A DNA stretch of 64,000 bases from Frankiales bacterium (GCA_025966315.1 JAOPUZ010000025.1:62001-126000), one strand, 5' to 3'. Positions 8,928-19,817 are shown, numbered from the stretch's first letter. Notes: a model not told the origin generated them from the letters alone. Numbers and translations are program-made.

Positions 8928-10565
8928 CTACTTCCACTGTTTGGCTGACTTCACCGAGTTCAACGAGCCGTCGGTGTTGAGCAACACCTGTTTGTCGTCG
9001 GGGTGATTGAAGTCGAACATGCCGGTCAGCGAGCCGGCGCGGACGTCGAACGAACCACCACCGACCCGGCCGGTCTGCCAGTTGTCCTCGATCAACTGCA
9101 GGATCGAGGACTGCTCGGTCTGCTTGTGATCGACGTAGTTCGTCTTCGCGTACGGCGAGATCACCAGCAGAGGCAGCCGCGGGCCGGGACCGCACCGGTC
9201 CTGGACACCGTTGGCGACACCCACCCGGGCGACCGCCTTGGTGCAGATCGCCGAGTCGTTGGCGGGATCGTTGGACCCGTTGGCGATCTTGGCGGACACG
9301 TGGTCGTACCAGCCGTCGGAGTCGTCGTAGGCGATGACTACGGCGGTGTCGGACCAGTATTCCGACTTCTGCACGGCGTTGATCTGCGACACCAGGAAGT
9401 TCTGCTCATCCAACGGATCCGAGTAGCCGGCGTGACCGTCCTGATATTCCGGCGCTTTGAGGAAGCTGACGGCCGGCAGCGAACCTGCCTGCAACGAGGC
9501 GTCGAAGTCGGTCAGGTCGTAGTTGTGATTGGCCTGATCGGTGTGACCGATCGCGTACACCGACGACGGCGGCAAGTGGTGCGGGTTCGACGTCGAGGCG
9601 TAGTACTGGAACGGCGAGTGGTGCGGGCTGTAGTCGACGACGCTGGTGCCGGCGACGTTGTTGTGGCTCGCGCCGCATACCGCGTAGTTCGACCCGTTGT
9701 ACGTGGTCGTCGGACGGAAGCCGCCCTGGAACCAACCCCACGTCACGCCCTTGGCATTGAGCAGATCACCGATGTTCTTGCCGCCCGCGACGGCGAGGTT
9801 GTTCTTCGCGGTGTGGTTGGTGTCGGAACAATCGTCATAAGCCGGGTCGGGGTCGCCGATGATCGTGCCCACCCCGCTGGCGTTCGGCGACACGATTACG
9901 GACGGGTCCGTTGTGGCCGCGCCGGTCGTCGGCGTGACGGCGTGCGCGTTGGCGGTCTGGCCCGCGATCAGGTTGAGTGCACCGGGCGTGGACGGGCCGA
10001 AGGTGGTGCCGAACGAATTGTCCGACATCGCGAACTGCTGTGCGTAGTTCCACTCCGCGGTAACCGTGTTGCCGTCGTAGTAGCCCATGGTCAGACCAGG
10101 TGTGCCGTACATTCCGGTGCACACGTCCTTGCTGGTGTTCTGGACGTACAGGTCGTTCTTGCCGTTGTCGGCGGCCTTCTGCTCCGCTCCGTAACTGTGG
10201 TTCTGGTCGCAGGTGACGGCCTGCGCCGGCGTCAACCGCTGCGGCGGGTACAGATTCGGGTTCTTCTTCAACAGGTTCGCCGCGGCCAGGGTGTTGGTCT
10301 TGGGCGTCTTCTTCGAAGCCACGAACGGCGTGCCGTCGGTGTTGGCGGCCTTCGGGTACGTGCCGAAGTAGTGGTCGAAGGAGATGTTCTCATCGAAGAT
10401 CACAACCACGTGCTTGATCGGTGTCGTGGTCTTCAGTGAGTGGTCGGCAACCGGCTTGGCCGGTGTGGACGGCGTGGTGACGGCAGCTACGGCTACCGCA
10501 CAGGTGGCCACTGATGCCAGCGCGATCGCGCCGATCAGCAGCCGTCGAGTCTTGCGTTTGGGCAC
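8928..10565 (-). CDS. Secreted phosphoesterase (phospholipase C / acid phosphatase family)
   Basis: Member of the alkaline-phosphatase-like phosphoesterase family (Pfam PF04185) that contains bacterial phospholipases C and acid phosphatases. From GTG 10565 the 545-aa product begins with basic residues and a hydrophobic signal segment (about 8-27). Family blocks: IKHVVVIFDENISFDHYFGTY at the start of the mature domain, SDNSFGTTFGPSTPGALNL, VVIAYDDSDGWYDH, and PRLPLLVISPYAKTNYVDH. The start is supported by GAGGGGG four bases upstream; a longer frame to 10601 lacks this. It acts outside the cell on phosphate esters, possibly phospholipids; substrate unknown. Neighbouring efeB is also exported. 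The membrane-bound or free state is uncertain. Confidence 0.85.
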   Translation of the reverse strand: MPKRKTRRLLIGAIALASVATCAVAVAAVTTPSTPAKPVADHSLKTTTPIKHVVVIFDENISFDHYFGTYPKAANTDGTPFVASKKTPKTNTLAAANLLKKNPNLYPPQRLTPAQAVTCDQNHSYGAEQKAADNGKNDLYVQNTSKDVCTGMYGTPGLTMGYYDGNTVTAEWNYAQQFAMSDNSFGTTFGPSTPGALNLIAGQTANAHAVTPTTGAATTDPSVIVSPNASGVGTIIGDPDPAYDDCSDTNHTAKNNLAVAGGKNIGDLLNAKGVTWGWFQGGFRPTTTYNGSNYAVCGASHNNVAGTSVVDYSPHHSPFQYYASTSNPHHLPPSSVYAIGHTDQANHNYDLTDFDASLQAGSLPAVSFLKAPEYQDGHAGYSDPLDEQNFLVSQINAVQKSEYWSDTAVVIAYDDSDGWYDHVSAKIANGSNDPANDSAICTKAVARVGVANGVQDRCGPGPRLPLLVISPYAKTNYVDHKQTEQSSILQLIEDNWQTGRVGGGSFDVRAGSLTGMFDFNHPDDKQVLLNTDGSLNSVKSAKQWK

Positions 10566-10624
10566 TGTTCCCCCTCTTAGGATGGTGCGCGCCTGGTACA
10601 AACCATTGCGCTAACAGACGAAAC

Positions 10625-10647
10625 ACTCGTCCCGTCGCTGGACGAGT
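10625..10647. terminator. Short hairpin between efeB and the phosphoesterase
   Basis: ACTCGTCC / GGACGAGT, a perfect 8-bp stem with 7-nt loop, lies 72 nt downstream of the efeB stop and 60 nt upstream of the next start. Terminator or operator; position alone cannot decide. Confidence 0.35.
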
Positions 10648-10719
10648 AGTCGGCACCGGGGTGAACTGTCAATGAACAGAGCGTGGCTGACTCGGCTTCG
10701 AGTACCCGACCGTGCCGGT

Positions 10720-11961
10720 CTAGCTGAGCAAACCCCGGCCGTACCAGTCGGAATCGTTTACGATGCCGGGCAGCGCGAAGAAATACCCGCCGCCGAAAGG
10801 CGAAATGTAGTCGACCAGGGGTTCGTCGGCCAGCCGTTTCTGCACCGTCACGAACTGCCGGTCCAGATCGGCCTGGAACGCATTGAAGACCAGACCCATA
10901 TCAAGGTTGCCGTTGCTGTCCACGCCGCGGTCGTAGTTGTAGCCGCGCCGCAGCAGCCGTTGCGAATCGGTGGCCGCCGTCCGCGGGTTGGCCACCCGGA
11001 TGTGACTGTCCAACGGGATAGTGCTGCCCAGCGGATCGTTCTGATAGTTCGGCAGGTCGGTTTCCACAGTGCCGGACAGCGGCGCGCCACTGTCCTTGCG
11101 CCGGCCGAACATCCGTTCCTGTTCGCTCACCGAGACCCGGTCCCAGAATTCGACCAGCATCCGGATCGTCCGCACGACGTGATAGCTGCCGTTCACCGCC
11201 CAGGACGGTTCGCCCGCGCCAGCCGGGACCCACACCAGCTTGTTCATCTCGGCGGCATCGGTCGTCACCGGGTTGGCCGTGCCGTCCTTGAACCCGAGCA
11301 GGTTGCGCGGGGCGCCGGTGGGACGGGGCGGCGGGCTCTGGCCGTCTATGCGCCACCGCACCTGCATACCGCCCCGGGTGTTGCGGGCCAGATCCCGCAA
11401 CGCATGCAGCACAGTGTCGCTGTGATCGGCGCACACCTGGACGAGCAGATCACCGTCGCACTGCGAACGATCCAGCGCGTCGTTGGCGAAGGTGTCCATC
11501 GGTCGCAGCAGCTTGGGTTTGCGAGCGGCCAAGCCGTAACGCCCGTCGAATACCGAGGACCCGAGCCCGACGGTGATGCTGAGATTGTCGGTCGGGATGA
11601 CCGGGCCGAGCACCCCGGAGTCTGACGGCGGCCCAGCGATGCCGTTGTTGACCGGGGTCCCGCCGGCGGTCAGGAAGCGCGCCCGTTCGGTGAGCGTGCG
11701 TAGCAACTCGGTCAGTTCACCGCGGGTGCGGGCGGTGAGATCGAAGGACACGAACGCCGCGCTGGCCTGGGCGGGATCGGTGATGCCGGCCTGGTGAATC
11801 CCCTCGAACTGCGGGGCTTTCGTGATCGTCTGCTGCCCGGCGTCGGCGGCGTCAGCGGGCGCCCTGGTAGCGCCGATCGCCGCGCCGGTGACGGCCGCAC
11901 CGGTCACCGTCAGCGCGGCACCCTGCAGGAACCGGCGACGACCGAACGTGTTTTCTCTCAT
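10720..11961 (-). CDS. efeB: Dye-decolorizing haem peroxidase, Tat-exported
   Basis: DyP-type haem peroxidase of the EfeB group, working with EfeO in iron acquisition, by peroxidase chemistry or, as proposed, by releasing iron from haem. The 413-aa product starts with a twin-arginine signal (FGRRRFLQG, residues 6-14) plus a hydrophobic stretch. The haem-pocket motif LLGFKDGTANP (family GxxDG) and DSHIRVANPR, which carries the likely proximal His, are present. ATG 11961 overlaps the efeO stop by 4 bp, so the two are translationally coupled. The permease EfeU, the third usual member, is not nearby. Function as peroxidase very likely; physiological substrate inferred. Confidence 0.92.
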   Translation of the reverse strand: MRENTFGRRRFLQGAALTVTGAAVTGAAIGATRAPADAADAGQQTITKAPQFEGIHQAGITDPAQASAAFVSFDLTARTRGELTELLRTLTERARFLTAGGTPVNNGIAGPPSDSGVLGPVIPTDNLSITVGLGSSVFDGRYGLAARKPKLLRPMDTFANDALDRSQCDGDLLVQVCADHSDTVLHALRDLARNTRGGMQVRWRIDGQSPPPRPTGAPRNLLGFKDGTANPVTTDAAEMNKLVWVPAGAGEPSWAVNGSYHVVRTIRMLVEFWDRVSVSEQERMFGRRKDSGAPLSGTVETDLPNYQNDPLGSTIPLDSHIRVANPRTAATDSQRLLRRGYNYDRGVDSNGNLDMGLVFNAFQADLDRQFVTVQKRLADEPLVDYISPFGGGYFFALPGIVNDSDWYGRGLLS

Positions 11962-13127
11962 GCCGACCGCCTGGGTTCGCAGATGGACGCGACCGGGGCG
12001 AGCAGCTCGCTCAACTCGCTCAGGTCGGCATCGACGCGCTCGTGCTGGCTGCGGGTCAACGCACTCAACGCCGGCAGGCCACCGCTGGGTGACCGGAGTC
12101 GTGCCAGATCCTGCTGTGCCGCGGCTAGCTCGGTCAGGGTCGAACCGAAGGCGGAATACCTCGTCGCGATAAGGGGTTTCAGGATGTCCAGCACGGTCAC
12201 CGTGCCCGCCAGGTTGGCGTCCACGGTGGCCAGATTCGAGTGGCTGCCGTAGTCGGTGCGGCCGGTCAGCTCGAACTGCAGGGCGTTCTCGGTGATCTCG
12301 TGAGCCCGGATGGCCACTTCCAGTGGATCGATCTGGGCGCTGGCGAAGTTCGCGATCAGCCTGCTCACCGCGGCGTCCAGCGCTCGCGCGGCCGGGACCA
12401 GCGCGACGGCGGATTGCCCGTGCCACAAACCGTATTCGATCCGGTGGAAGCCGGTGAAGCCGTCGTCGCGCACACCCCCGGGCAGGCCGTCCGCGGTTGC
12501 GTTGATGGCCCCGTCGGCGTCACCGAACGCACCGTAGGCCGCGCCCAGACGTTCATAGCTCAAATGGGCCGGCAGCCAATCACGTCGCGCGTTCACCAAC
12601 TGCCCGCTCGCGATATCCTGCTCGAGCCGGTGCGTGGCGGTGGCCAGCGACGGCAAGGTGCGCGTGACGTAGGCCTGGTACCGCTTCACGTACGGGATCA
12701 GGTCGGCGTCACTGACCGGCAGCACGGACGGCGACTGGACCGTACTGGAGCCGGTCAAGGTCACCACCGGGCCGAGGATCGGGTCGGCATCCTCCATGAC
12801 GCACTCGATCCGGTAGCGGCCCGCTCCGAGGTCCAGCGACAGGTCGGCCGAGGTACCGGCCCCAAGCGGCTCGACGTAGCCGAACAGGGCTCCGGTCGAC
12901 GCATCGGCCACGTACACTTCCCCGGACCGCGAATCGGTGTTGGTGAGCCGCAGCTGTTGGTGGCCGGCACGGCTGGGTTGCCACCCCTGCCCGCAGTTGC
13001 TGAGCGAGACGTTCACGGTCGGCGTGGGCGAGGCCGCCGCCGGCTTCTTCGTCGCGGAGGTGCAGCCAGTGACCAGCACGCTCAGGATCGCGATCAGGAC
13101 GATCAGCGGCCCGCACCGTGTCAGCAC
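11958..13127 (-). CDS. efeO: EfeO iron-uptake lipoprotein (cupredoxin plus M75 domain)
   Basis: Extracytoplasmic iron-binding component of the Efe system. The 389-aa product starts with a lipoprotein signal ending in LSVLVTGC. An N-terminal cupredoxin-like domain follows (about 35-125), then the imelysin-like M75 domain (about 140-385) with the HxxE-type block FTGFHRIEYGLW. I chose GTG 13127 because TAACAT stands 7 nt upstream and the signal peptide is then compact. A TTG at 13145 would add six residues. It overlaps efeB by 4 bp. Upstream acVLRF1 is on the same strand, but the 80-bp gap and the -10 suggest an own promoter. No iron-regulator box was identified. Confidence 0.9.
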   Translation of the reverse strand: MLTRCGPLIVLIAILSVLVTGCTSATKKPAAASPTPTVNVSLSNCGQGWQPSRAGHQQLRLTNTDSRSGEVYVADASTGALFGYVEPLGAGTSADLSLDLGAGRYRIECVMEDADPILGPVVTLTGSSTVQSPSVLPVSDADLIPYVKRYQAYVTRTLPSLATATHRLEQDIASGQLVNARRDWLPAHLSYERLGAAYGAFGDADGAINATADGLPGGVRDDGFTGFHRIEYGLWHGQSAVALVPAARALDAAVSRLIANFASAQIDPLEVAIRAHEITENALQFELTGRTDYGSHSNLATVDANLAGTVTVLDILKPLIATRYSAFGSTLTELAAAQQDLARLRSPSGGLPALSALTRSQHERVDADLSELSELLAPVASICEPRRSA

Positions 13128-13134
13128 GCTGGCG

Positions 13135-13140
13135 ATGTTA
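13135..13140 (-). promoter_or_regulatory. -10 hexamer of leaderless efeO
   Basis: TAACAT on the minus strand, 7 nt before GTG 13127. It fits leaderless efeO-efeB transcription. Confidence 0.5.
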
Positions 13141-13207
13141 GGCAACCCTGGCCGACGTACCTAATCAACTGAAGCCGTTCACCCTTTGTTCATATGGTCT
13201 TTGACCG

Positions 13208-13888
13208 TCAGGGGTGGACGGCGATGCTGACCGAGCGGAACTGCTCGGGCGTGGCCTGCAATACCTTCAGCCGCGGATCGGGGACATCCAACACCCGCTC
13301 GCTGACCAACGGCGCCAGCGGGGTCAGCCGTACGTCGGCCAGCACCTCACGGCAGGCAGTCCGGTCACCGCCGCAAAACAGCGCATCGAGGTCCGGCCCG
13401 GCTGGCAGCAGGATCCGGGCCGCGACGTCGGCGGCCTCGGCGAAGGCCGCCCGCGACTGATTGGATCGCCGCCGGGCGTACCGCTGCTGGGACCAGCCGC
13501 CGGCCTTGGTGGTGCCCTGCACGTACGAACTGCCCACCTTGGACGACACCAGCGTCGCCCCGTCGAACACGCCGGCCGCGTAGCCGCCGCGACGCACCAG
13601 CAGTACCCCGATCCGGCGGTCCCGCTTGGCGTGCAGGGCGAGCGAGGTGAGCAGCCGGTCGCCGTCCACCACCAGCGGCGGGAACGGGATGTCGATCCAG
13701 GCCCGGGAGCCGTCGGCCGCCGTGACGAGCACCCGAGGCGTTCCGGTTGGATCCAGGCCGGTCGTCACCCCGCCGTGCCGGTCGGCGAAGTTGTCCAGCC
13801 AGCGCCCAAGGCGCTCGGCGGCCACCCGGACGGGCCGGGCGTCCGCGGGCGGGTCCGCTGGCCGGCCCGCGCCCGGCTCGGCATTCAC
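13208..13888 (-). CDS. acVLRF1-type peptidyl-tRNA hydrolase / release factor
   Basis: A 226-aa protein resembling the actinobacterial VLRF1 family, relatives of eukaryotic Vms1/ANKZF1 that cut nascent chains off tRNA on stalled large ribosomal subunits. The active-site segment is seen as GGWSQQRYARRRSNQSRAAF (about residues 128-147), where the conserved Gln and Arg of the family GGxSxxR loop are present. C-terminal part DVPDPRLKVLQATPEQFRSV also fits. It starts 19 bp after the deoA stop, so it is probably cotranscribed with the nucleoside cluster, although a functional link is not obvious. Family assignment is from memory of the motif; activity is inferred. Confidence 0.75.
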   Translation of the reverse strand: MNAEPGAGRPADPPADARPVRVAAERLGRWLDNFADRHGGVTTGLDPTGTPRVLVTAADGSRAWIDIPFPPLVVDGDRLLTSLALHAKRDRRIGVLLVRRGGYAAGVFDGATLVSSKVGSSYVQGTTKAGGWSQQRYARRRSNQSRAAFAEAADVAARILLPAGPDLDALFCGGDRTACREVLADVRLTPLAPLVSERVLDVPDPRLKVLQATPEQFRSVSIAVHP

Positions 13889-13907
13889 TTCGGCATTTCG
13901 AGACCGC

Positions 13908-15196
<1,289 letters not shown>

Positions 15197-15200
<4 letters not shown>

Positions 15201-15646
15201 TGCTCGCCCAATTCCTCGGCGTTGCCGGCGACCTCGGTGCGGCCGGCGACCTCATCCAAGTCGTCGCGGCCGAACGCGCGCGGCAACAGCTCGGTCATCG
15301 GGATCGGGCCGTCCAGAGCGTCGACCAACATGCCTGGTGCGGCGTGTTCGTACAGCAATTGCCGACACCGGCCGCACGGCATCAACGCCGCCCCCGTCGC
15401 ATCGACGCAGGCGAAGGCGACCAGCTGACCGCCGCCGGAGGCGAACAGGGCCGACACCAGCCCGCACTCGGCGCACAACGTCAAACCGTAGGAAGCATTC
15501 TCTACGTTGCAGCCCACGACCACCCGACCGTCATCGACGATGGCCGCCGCGCCGACCGGGAACGAGGAATACGGCGCGTAGGCCTGGGTCATGGCCGCCC
15601 GGGCCTGCGCACGCAATGCCGGCCAGTCGATCTTCTCAGTCGTCAT
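15197..15646 (-). CDS. cdd: Cytidine deaminase
   Basis: Zinc enzyme converting cytidine and deoxycytidine to uridine and deoxyuridine. The 149-aa product is the small homotetrameric type with a C-terminal tail. The catalytic block NVENASYGLTLCAECGLVSA carries the first zinc Cys and catalytic Glu in the variant C-A-E form (usual H/C-A-E), and MPCGRCRQLLYE supplies the other two Cys. PYSSFPVGAAAI is the N-terminal substrate region. ATG 15646 overlaps the permease stop by 4 bp, and the gene's own stop overlaps deoA by 4 bp, so permease-cdd-deoA are tightly coupled. The last 30 residues are acidic and poorly conserved. Confidence 0.95.
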
Positions 15647-18150
15647 CGCGCCGCATAAGGCTGGCCGTCGGCGGCGGGCGGCTGGACCCGTCCGATGAAA
15701 CCGGCGACCGCAAACAGCGTCACCAGATACGGCAACGTCAGCAGCAGGTTGGAATCGACCGGCGCACCGGCCAACGCCAGCAACGCCTGCAGTTGGGCGG
15801 CAAAGCCGAACAGCAGGGCCGCCAGCACCGCACCGAACGGGCGCCACCGACCGAAGATCACGGCGGCCAGGGCGATGAAGCCTTGTCCGGCCGACATGTT
15901 CAAGCTGAAGGTGCCCGCCGACCCGCTGCCGACGACGAGGAACGCACCGCCGAGCCCGGCGATCAAGCCGGCCAACAGCAGCGCGCGGTAGCGAGTGCGG
16001 TTGACCCGGATGCCGACCGTATCGGCGGCCAGCGGATGCTCGCCGACCGAACGCACCCGCAGCCCCCACCGGGTCTGGAACAACGCGAAGTTGACGATCA
16101 ACACCAGCGCGTACGTCGCGTACAGGAAGATCGTGCCGTCGAACAGCACCGGTCCGATGATGGGGATGTCGCCCAGGAACGGGATCTTCAAAGTGCGGAA
16201 GAAGCCGGGCTCATTGAACTGGGTCGCGTGCGGTGACAACAGCTTGTTGAACAGAAATCCGGTCAAGCCCAGGGCGAATACGTTCAGCACAACGCCGATG
16301 ATCACCTGATCCACGGAGTAGCGGATCGCCAATGCGGCCAGCGCCGCCGCGATCAGCAGCCCGGCCAGCATCCCACCCAGGGTGCCGATCCAGATGTTGT
16401 GTGTGACCGTGCCGACCAGGGCGGTGACGAAGGCGCCGAGTAGCAATTGACCTTCGATGGCCACGTTGACCACCCCGGACCGCTCGCCGATCACGCCGGC
16501 CAGCGCCCCGAGGATGAGCGGGATGGCCGCCGGGAACAGGGATCCCTGCAACAGCGAGACCACATTGAGGCCGGTGGCGGTGCCCGCGACCGACCAGACC
16601 ATGAACCCGATCAGCAGCGCGAAGATACCGATGGCTGCGCACCAGCGCGCCGCCAGCAGCCGCAGCAGCCGTAGCACCCCGGCCACGATCAGCAACGCGG
16701 CCATCACCAGGATCACCGGCCGCGCGGTGAACGTTGCGGTACCCACCTGCCACTTCGCACCGGGCAGCGCGAACTGCAAGTGCGCCTTGCTGCCGGCGCG
16801 GTGAGCCGTCCCGAACAAGGCCGCGACCAGCACCCCGAGCGTGACCAGCACCGAACCGGCCATGATGTGTCGCGGGACCCGGGCGTTGCGCACCGTAGTG
16901 ACGCTGACGGCCAGGTTGGTGGTGGCCGTGGTCAGGGCGCCGACGTTCAATCGGCGTAACCGGAAAATCGACTGGGTCAGTTTCGGCGCCGCGATGAAGA
17001 CCACGATCAGGGCCTGGATCACCGTGATGATGTCGATCGGGGCCTGCACCCCGGGCTGGGCCTGCATCTGCGCGCCGCCGGCCCGCAGCGCGCCGAACAA
17101 CAGGCCGGCCCCGACGATGCCCCACGGTTTGTTCCGTCCGAGCAAGGCGACCGTGATGCCGTCGAAGCCGACGTTGGACGCGATATTCGGCGTGACGACG
17201 TACGACGTTCCGCCGCCGAGGGCGAGCGCGGCTCCGCCGAGACCGGCCAGCGCACCGGCCAGCGACATCGCGGCCATCGTCACGCCGCCGACGCTCATGC
17301 CCGCCGTCCGCGCCGCGGCCGGGTTGGCGCCGACCGCCCGCATCTGGAAACCCAGCGTGCTGCGCGACAGCAGCCACGCCACCAGGCCGGCGGCCACGAT
17401 CGCCAGCACGATGCCCAGGTCGATCCGCAGACCGTTGCCGAGCAGGTGCGGCAGCCGAGCGGTGCCGTGAATCGGCTTGCTGGTCTGGGGATTCGTCGGC
17501 GACACGATGGAATGCAGGCTGAGCAGATATAGCAGGCCATAGGTGGCGACGTAATTCAGCATGATGGTCGTGATGACTTCGTGCGCACCGGTGCGCGCCT
17601 TGAGGAAACCGGCTAGCAAACCCCAGAACGCACCGCCCAGGATGCCGGCCACCACCGCCGCGACCAGGTGGATGACCGGTGGCATCGAGACGATGAAGCC
17701 GACCCAGCCGGAGCAGAACGCACCGGCAATCACCTGCCCGTTGCCGCCGATGTTGAACAGGCCGGCCCGGAACGCGAGACCGACGGCCAGCCCGGCACAG
17801 ATCAGCGGCGTAGCGGTATAGATCGAGTTGGTGATCGGCGACAGCGCCTGGCTGAACGTGCTCGTCCGATGCGGGTCGAAGACGGCGCCTTCGAACAGTG
17901 CTATGAACGAGTCGCGAAACGTGTACCAGCCGTCGGTGAACGTGTCTCCGGGCGAGCTGAAGAAATAGCCGAGGTCGTGGCGCACGGTGTCGTCGGAGAA
18001 GACGATCATCAAGCCGCCGATGACCAGCGCCAGCAGGATCGCCAGTACGGTCAGAATCCAGCTGTTGTTGCGAGCCGGCCGGCCTTCGGCCACATGCCCG
18101 CCGGACGGGTCGGTCGCGGGCGTCTGCGCCGGCACCACGTCCGTACTCAC
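15643..18150 (-). CDS. Fused double permease of a nucleoside ABC importer
   Basis: 835-aa membrane protein in which the two permeases usually encoded separately (NupP/NupQ, YufP/YufQ type) form one chain. First half (about 30-410) contains GLAFRAGLFNIGGNGQVIAG and ANPAAARTAGMSVGG. Second half (about 430-820) contains GVIGERSGVVNVAIEGQLLLG and RSVGEHPLAADTVGIRVNRT. These are corresponding blocks of BPD_transp_2 permeases. The linker around 415-520 holds extra hydrophobic segments. No stop or frameshift separates the halves, so it reads as a true fusion. Start GTG 18150, after a weak GGGA. Preceded by its ATPase, followed by cdd with a 4-bp overlap. Substrate is inferred to be nucleosides from cdd/deoA context. 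Confidence 0.9.
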   Translation of the reverse strand: MSTDVVPAQTPATDPSGGHVAEGRPARNNSWILTVLAILLALVIGGLMIVFSDDTVRHDLGYFFSSPGDTFTDGWYTFRDSFIALFEGAVFDPHRTSTFSQALSPITNSIYTATPLICAGLAVGLAFRAGLFNIGGNGQVIAGAFCSGWVGFIVSMPPVIHLVAAVVAGILGGAFWGLLAGFLKARTGAHEVITTIMLNYVATYGLLYLLSLHSIVSPTNPQTSKPIHGTARLPHLLGNGLRIDLGIVLAIVAAGLVAWLLSRSTLGFQMRAVGANPAAARTAGMSVGGVTMAAMSLAGALAGLGGAALALGGGTSYVVTPNIASNVGFDGITVALLGRNKPWGIVGAGLLFGALRAGGAQMQAQPGVQAPIDIITVIQALIVVFIAAPKLTQSIFRLRRLNVGALTTATTNLAVSVTTVRNARVPRHIMAGSVLVTLGVLVAALFGTAHRAGSKAHLQFALPGAKWQVGTATFTARPVILVMAALLIVAGVLRLLRLLAARWCAAIGIFALLIGFMVWSVAGTATGLNVVSLLQGSLFPAAIPLILGALAGVIGERSGVVNVAIEGQLLLGAFVTALVGTVTHNIWIGTLGGMLAGLLIAAALAALAIRYSVDQVIIGVVLNVFALGLTGFLFNKLLSPHATQFNEPGFFRTLKIPFLGDIPIIGPVLFDGTIFLYATYALVLIVNFALFQTRWGLRVRSVGEHPLAADTVGIRVNRTRYRALLLAGLIAGLGGAFLVVGSGSAGTFSLNMSAGQGFIALAAVIFGRWRPFGAVLAALLFGFAAQLQALLALAGAPVDSNLLLTLPYLVTLFAVAGFIGRVQPPAADGQPYAAR

Positions 18151-18163
18151 GACGTCATCCCAC

Positions 18164-19726
18164 TCATTGTTCGTCCAGGGTGGCCAGCGTGCTCGGGTGC
18201 TCGCTCGCCACCACCTTCGCCTGCTCGGCCGATACGCCGGCCATCATCAAGCCCACTTCGTCGCGCGAGGCGCCGTCCGGCAGCTCGCCGATGATCTTGC
18301 CGCGGTAGAGCACCAGAATCCGGTCAGCCAGCCCGAGCACCTCGTCCAGCTCGGTGGACACGATCACCACCGCCGTACCCCGATCTCGCTCGGCCACGAT
18401 GCGGCGATGAATGAACTCCTGGGCCCCCACGTCGACGCCCCGGGTCGGCTGCGAGGCGACGAACAGCGTCAGTGGCCGGGACATCTCCCGAGCGATCACC
18501 AGCTTCTGCTGGTTGCCGCCGGACAGCGTCGACGCCGGCGCGGCGATCGAGGACGTACGGATGTCGAATTCAGCCACGCGGTCGCGCGCATTGCCGGCGA
18601 TGCTGTCCAGCTTCAGCGACCAGCCCCGCGAATAGTTGTCGCGGCGGTACAGGTCCAGCACCAGGTTCTCGGCCACCGTGAACGGGCCGACGACGCCGTC
18701 GTGCTGCCGGTCCTCGGGCACGTAGCCGACACCGGCCTCAAGGATCTGGTCGACGCTCTGCCCGGCCAGATCCGTATCGTTCAGCCGGATCGTCCCGGCA
18801 ACCGGAATTCGCAGGCCCAGCATCGCCTCGACCAGTGCCTCTTGGCCGTTGCCTTGCACGCCCGCCAGCGCGACGATCTCACCGGCGTGCACGTCGAAAT
18901 CGATGTCGTCCACCGACGTCTGCCCGCGGTCGTCGGCGACGGTGAGGCCGCGGACCTGAAGCCGGGCCGAGCCCGGGCTGGCCGGCGGCCGATCCACGGT
19001 CAGGCTGACGTCGCGGCCCACCATCATCGACGCCAGCTCGGACGCGGACGCGGACGGCTGGACCTCACCGACCACCCGACCCCGCCGGATGACCGTGATC
19101 CGGTCGGCAATGGCCTTGACCTCGCGCAGCTTGTGGGTGATGAACACGATCGAGGTGCCGCCATCGCGCAGTTCGGTCATCACCCGGATCAGGTCGTCGA
19201 TCTCCTGCGGAGTGAGCACGGCAGTCGGTTCGTCCAGGATGAGCACCTTGGCGTCGCCCAGCAGGGCCTTGAGAATCTCGACGCGTTGCTGCTCGCCTAC
19301 GGAGAGGTCGGCGACCAGCGCGTCGGGATCGACGGCCAGGCCGTAGCGATCCGACACCTCGCGAACTCTGGCTCTGGCCGTCTTGCGGTCCAAGCGACCC
19401 AGCGGTCCGGACGTCCATTCGTGCCCGAGCATCAGATTCTCGGTCACCGTGAACACCGGGATCAACATGAAGTGCTGATGCACCATCCCGATGCCGGCGG
19501 CCAGCGCATCCCGGGGGCTGGACAGCCGCTGCACCACGCCGTCCAGCACGATCTCACCCTCGTCGGGGGCGTAGAGGCCGTAGAGCACGTTCATCAACGT
19601 CGATTTGCCGGCGCCGTTTTCGCCCAGCAGGGCGTGGATCTCGCCCGAGGACACCTCGAGGTCGATCGCGTCGTTGGCGACCAGGGACCCAAAGCGCTTG
19701 GTGATCCCGCGCAGTTCGAGCTTCAC
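18164..19726 (-). CDS. Nucleoside ABC importer, duplicated ATP-binding protein
   Basis: 520-aa cytoplasmic ATPase with two ABC domains, as in NupO/YufO. The first domain has Walker [10 protein letters not shown] (about 35-43), signature LSVGEQQR and Walker [13 protein letters not shown]. The second has the degenerate Walker A typical of this group ([11 protein letters not shown], without Lys), signature LSGGNQQK and [12 protein letters not shown]. So only some sites can hydrolyse ATP, as in sugar and BMP-type importers. Starts at ATG 19726 and lies between the BMP lipoprotein and the fused permease. A strong hairpin upstream (19769-19808) probably lowers its expression relative to the binding protein. 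Confidence 0.94.
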   Translation of the reverse strand: MKLELRGITKRFGSLVANDAIDLEVSSGEIHALLGENGAGKSTLMNVLYGLYAPDEGEIVLDGVVQRLSSPRDALAAGIGMVHQHFMLIPVFTVTENLMLGHEWTSGPLGRLDRKTARARVREVSDRYGLAVDPDALVADLSVGEQQRVEILKALLGDAKVLILDEPTAVLTPQEIDDLIRVMTELRDGGTSIVFITHKLREVKAIADRITVIRRGRVVGEVQPSASASELASMMVGRDVSLTVDRPPASPGSARLQVRGLTVADDRGQTSVDDIDFDVHAGEIVALAGVQGNGQEALVEAMLGLRIPVAGTIRLNDTDLAGQSVDQILEAGVGYVPEDRQHDGVVGPFTVAENLVLDLYRRDNYSRGWSLKLDSIAGNARDRVAEFDIRTSSIAAPASTLSGGNQQKLVIAREMSRPLTLFVASQPTRGVDVGAQEFIHRRIVAERDRGTAVVIVSTELDEVLGLADRILVLYRGKIIGELPDGASRDEVGLMMAGVSAEQAKVVASEHPSTLATLDEQ

Positions 19727-19768
19727 GGCCCCTCCTCACCCCGCCAGCGGACGCGACCCACCGCGATT

Positions 19769-19808
19769 GTCCTACCCGTACGGCCCGATGGCGCCGTACG
19801 GGTAGGAC
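19769..19808. terminator. Perfect 16-bp hairpin between bmp and the ABC ATPase
   Basis: GTCCTACCCGTACGGC and its exact complement GCCGTACGGGTAGGAC around an 8-nt loop, 9 nt after the lipoprotein stop. It likely acts as a partial terminator or 3'-end stabiliser, giving more binding protein than transporter. Its outer GTCCTACC/GGTAGGAC arms match those of the repeats at 25779 and 52240. Confidence 0.65.
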
Positions 19809-19817
19809 GATCGTGAA

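Noticed and set aside
9003..10439. Long open frame (478 codons) antisense to the phosphoesterase gene
   Set aside because: Arg/Val-rich composition without domain; it mirrors a gene with signal peptide, Shine-Dalgarno and family motifs.
17987..19816. 609-codon open frame antisense to the ABC ATPase
   Set aside because: Mirror of a gene with two complete ABC domains.
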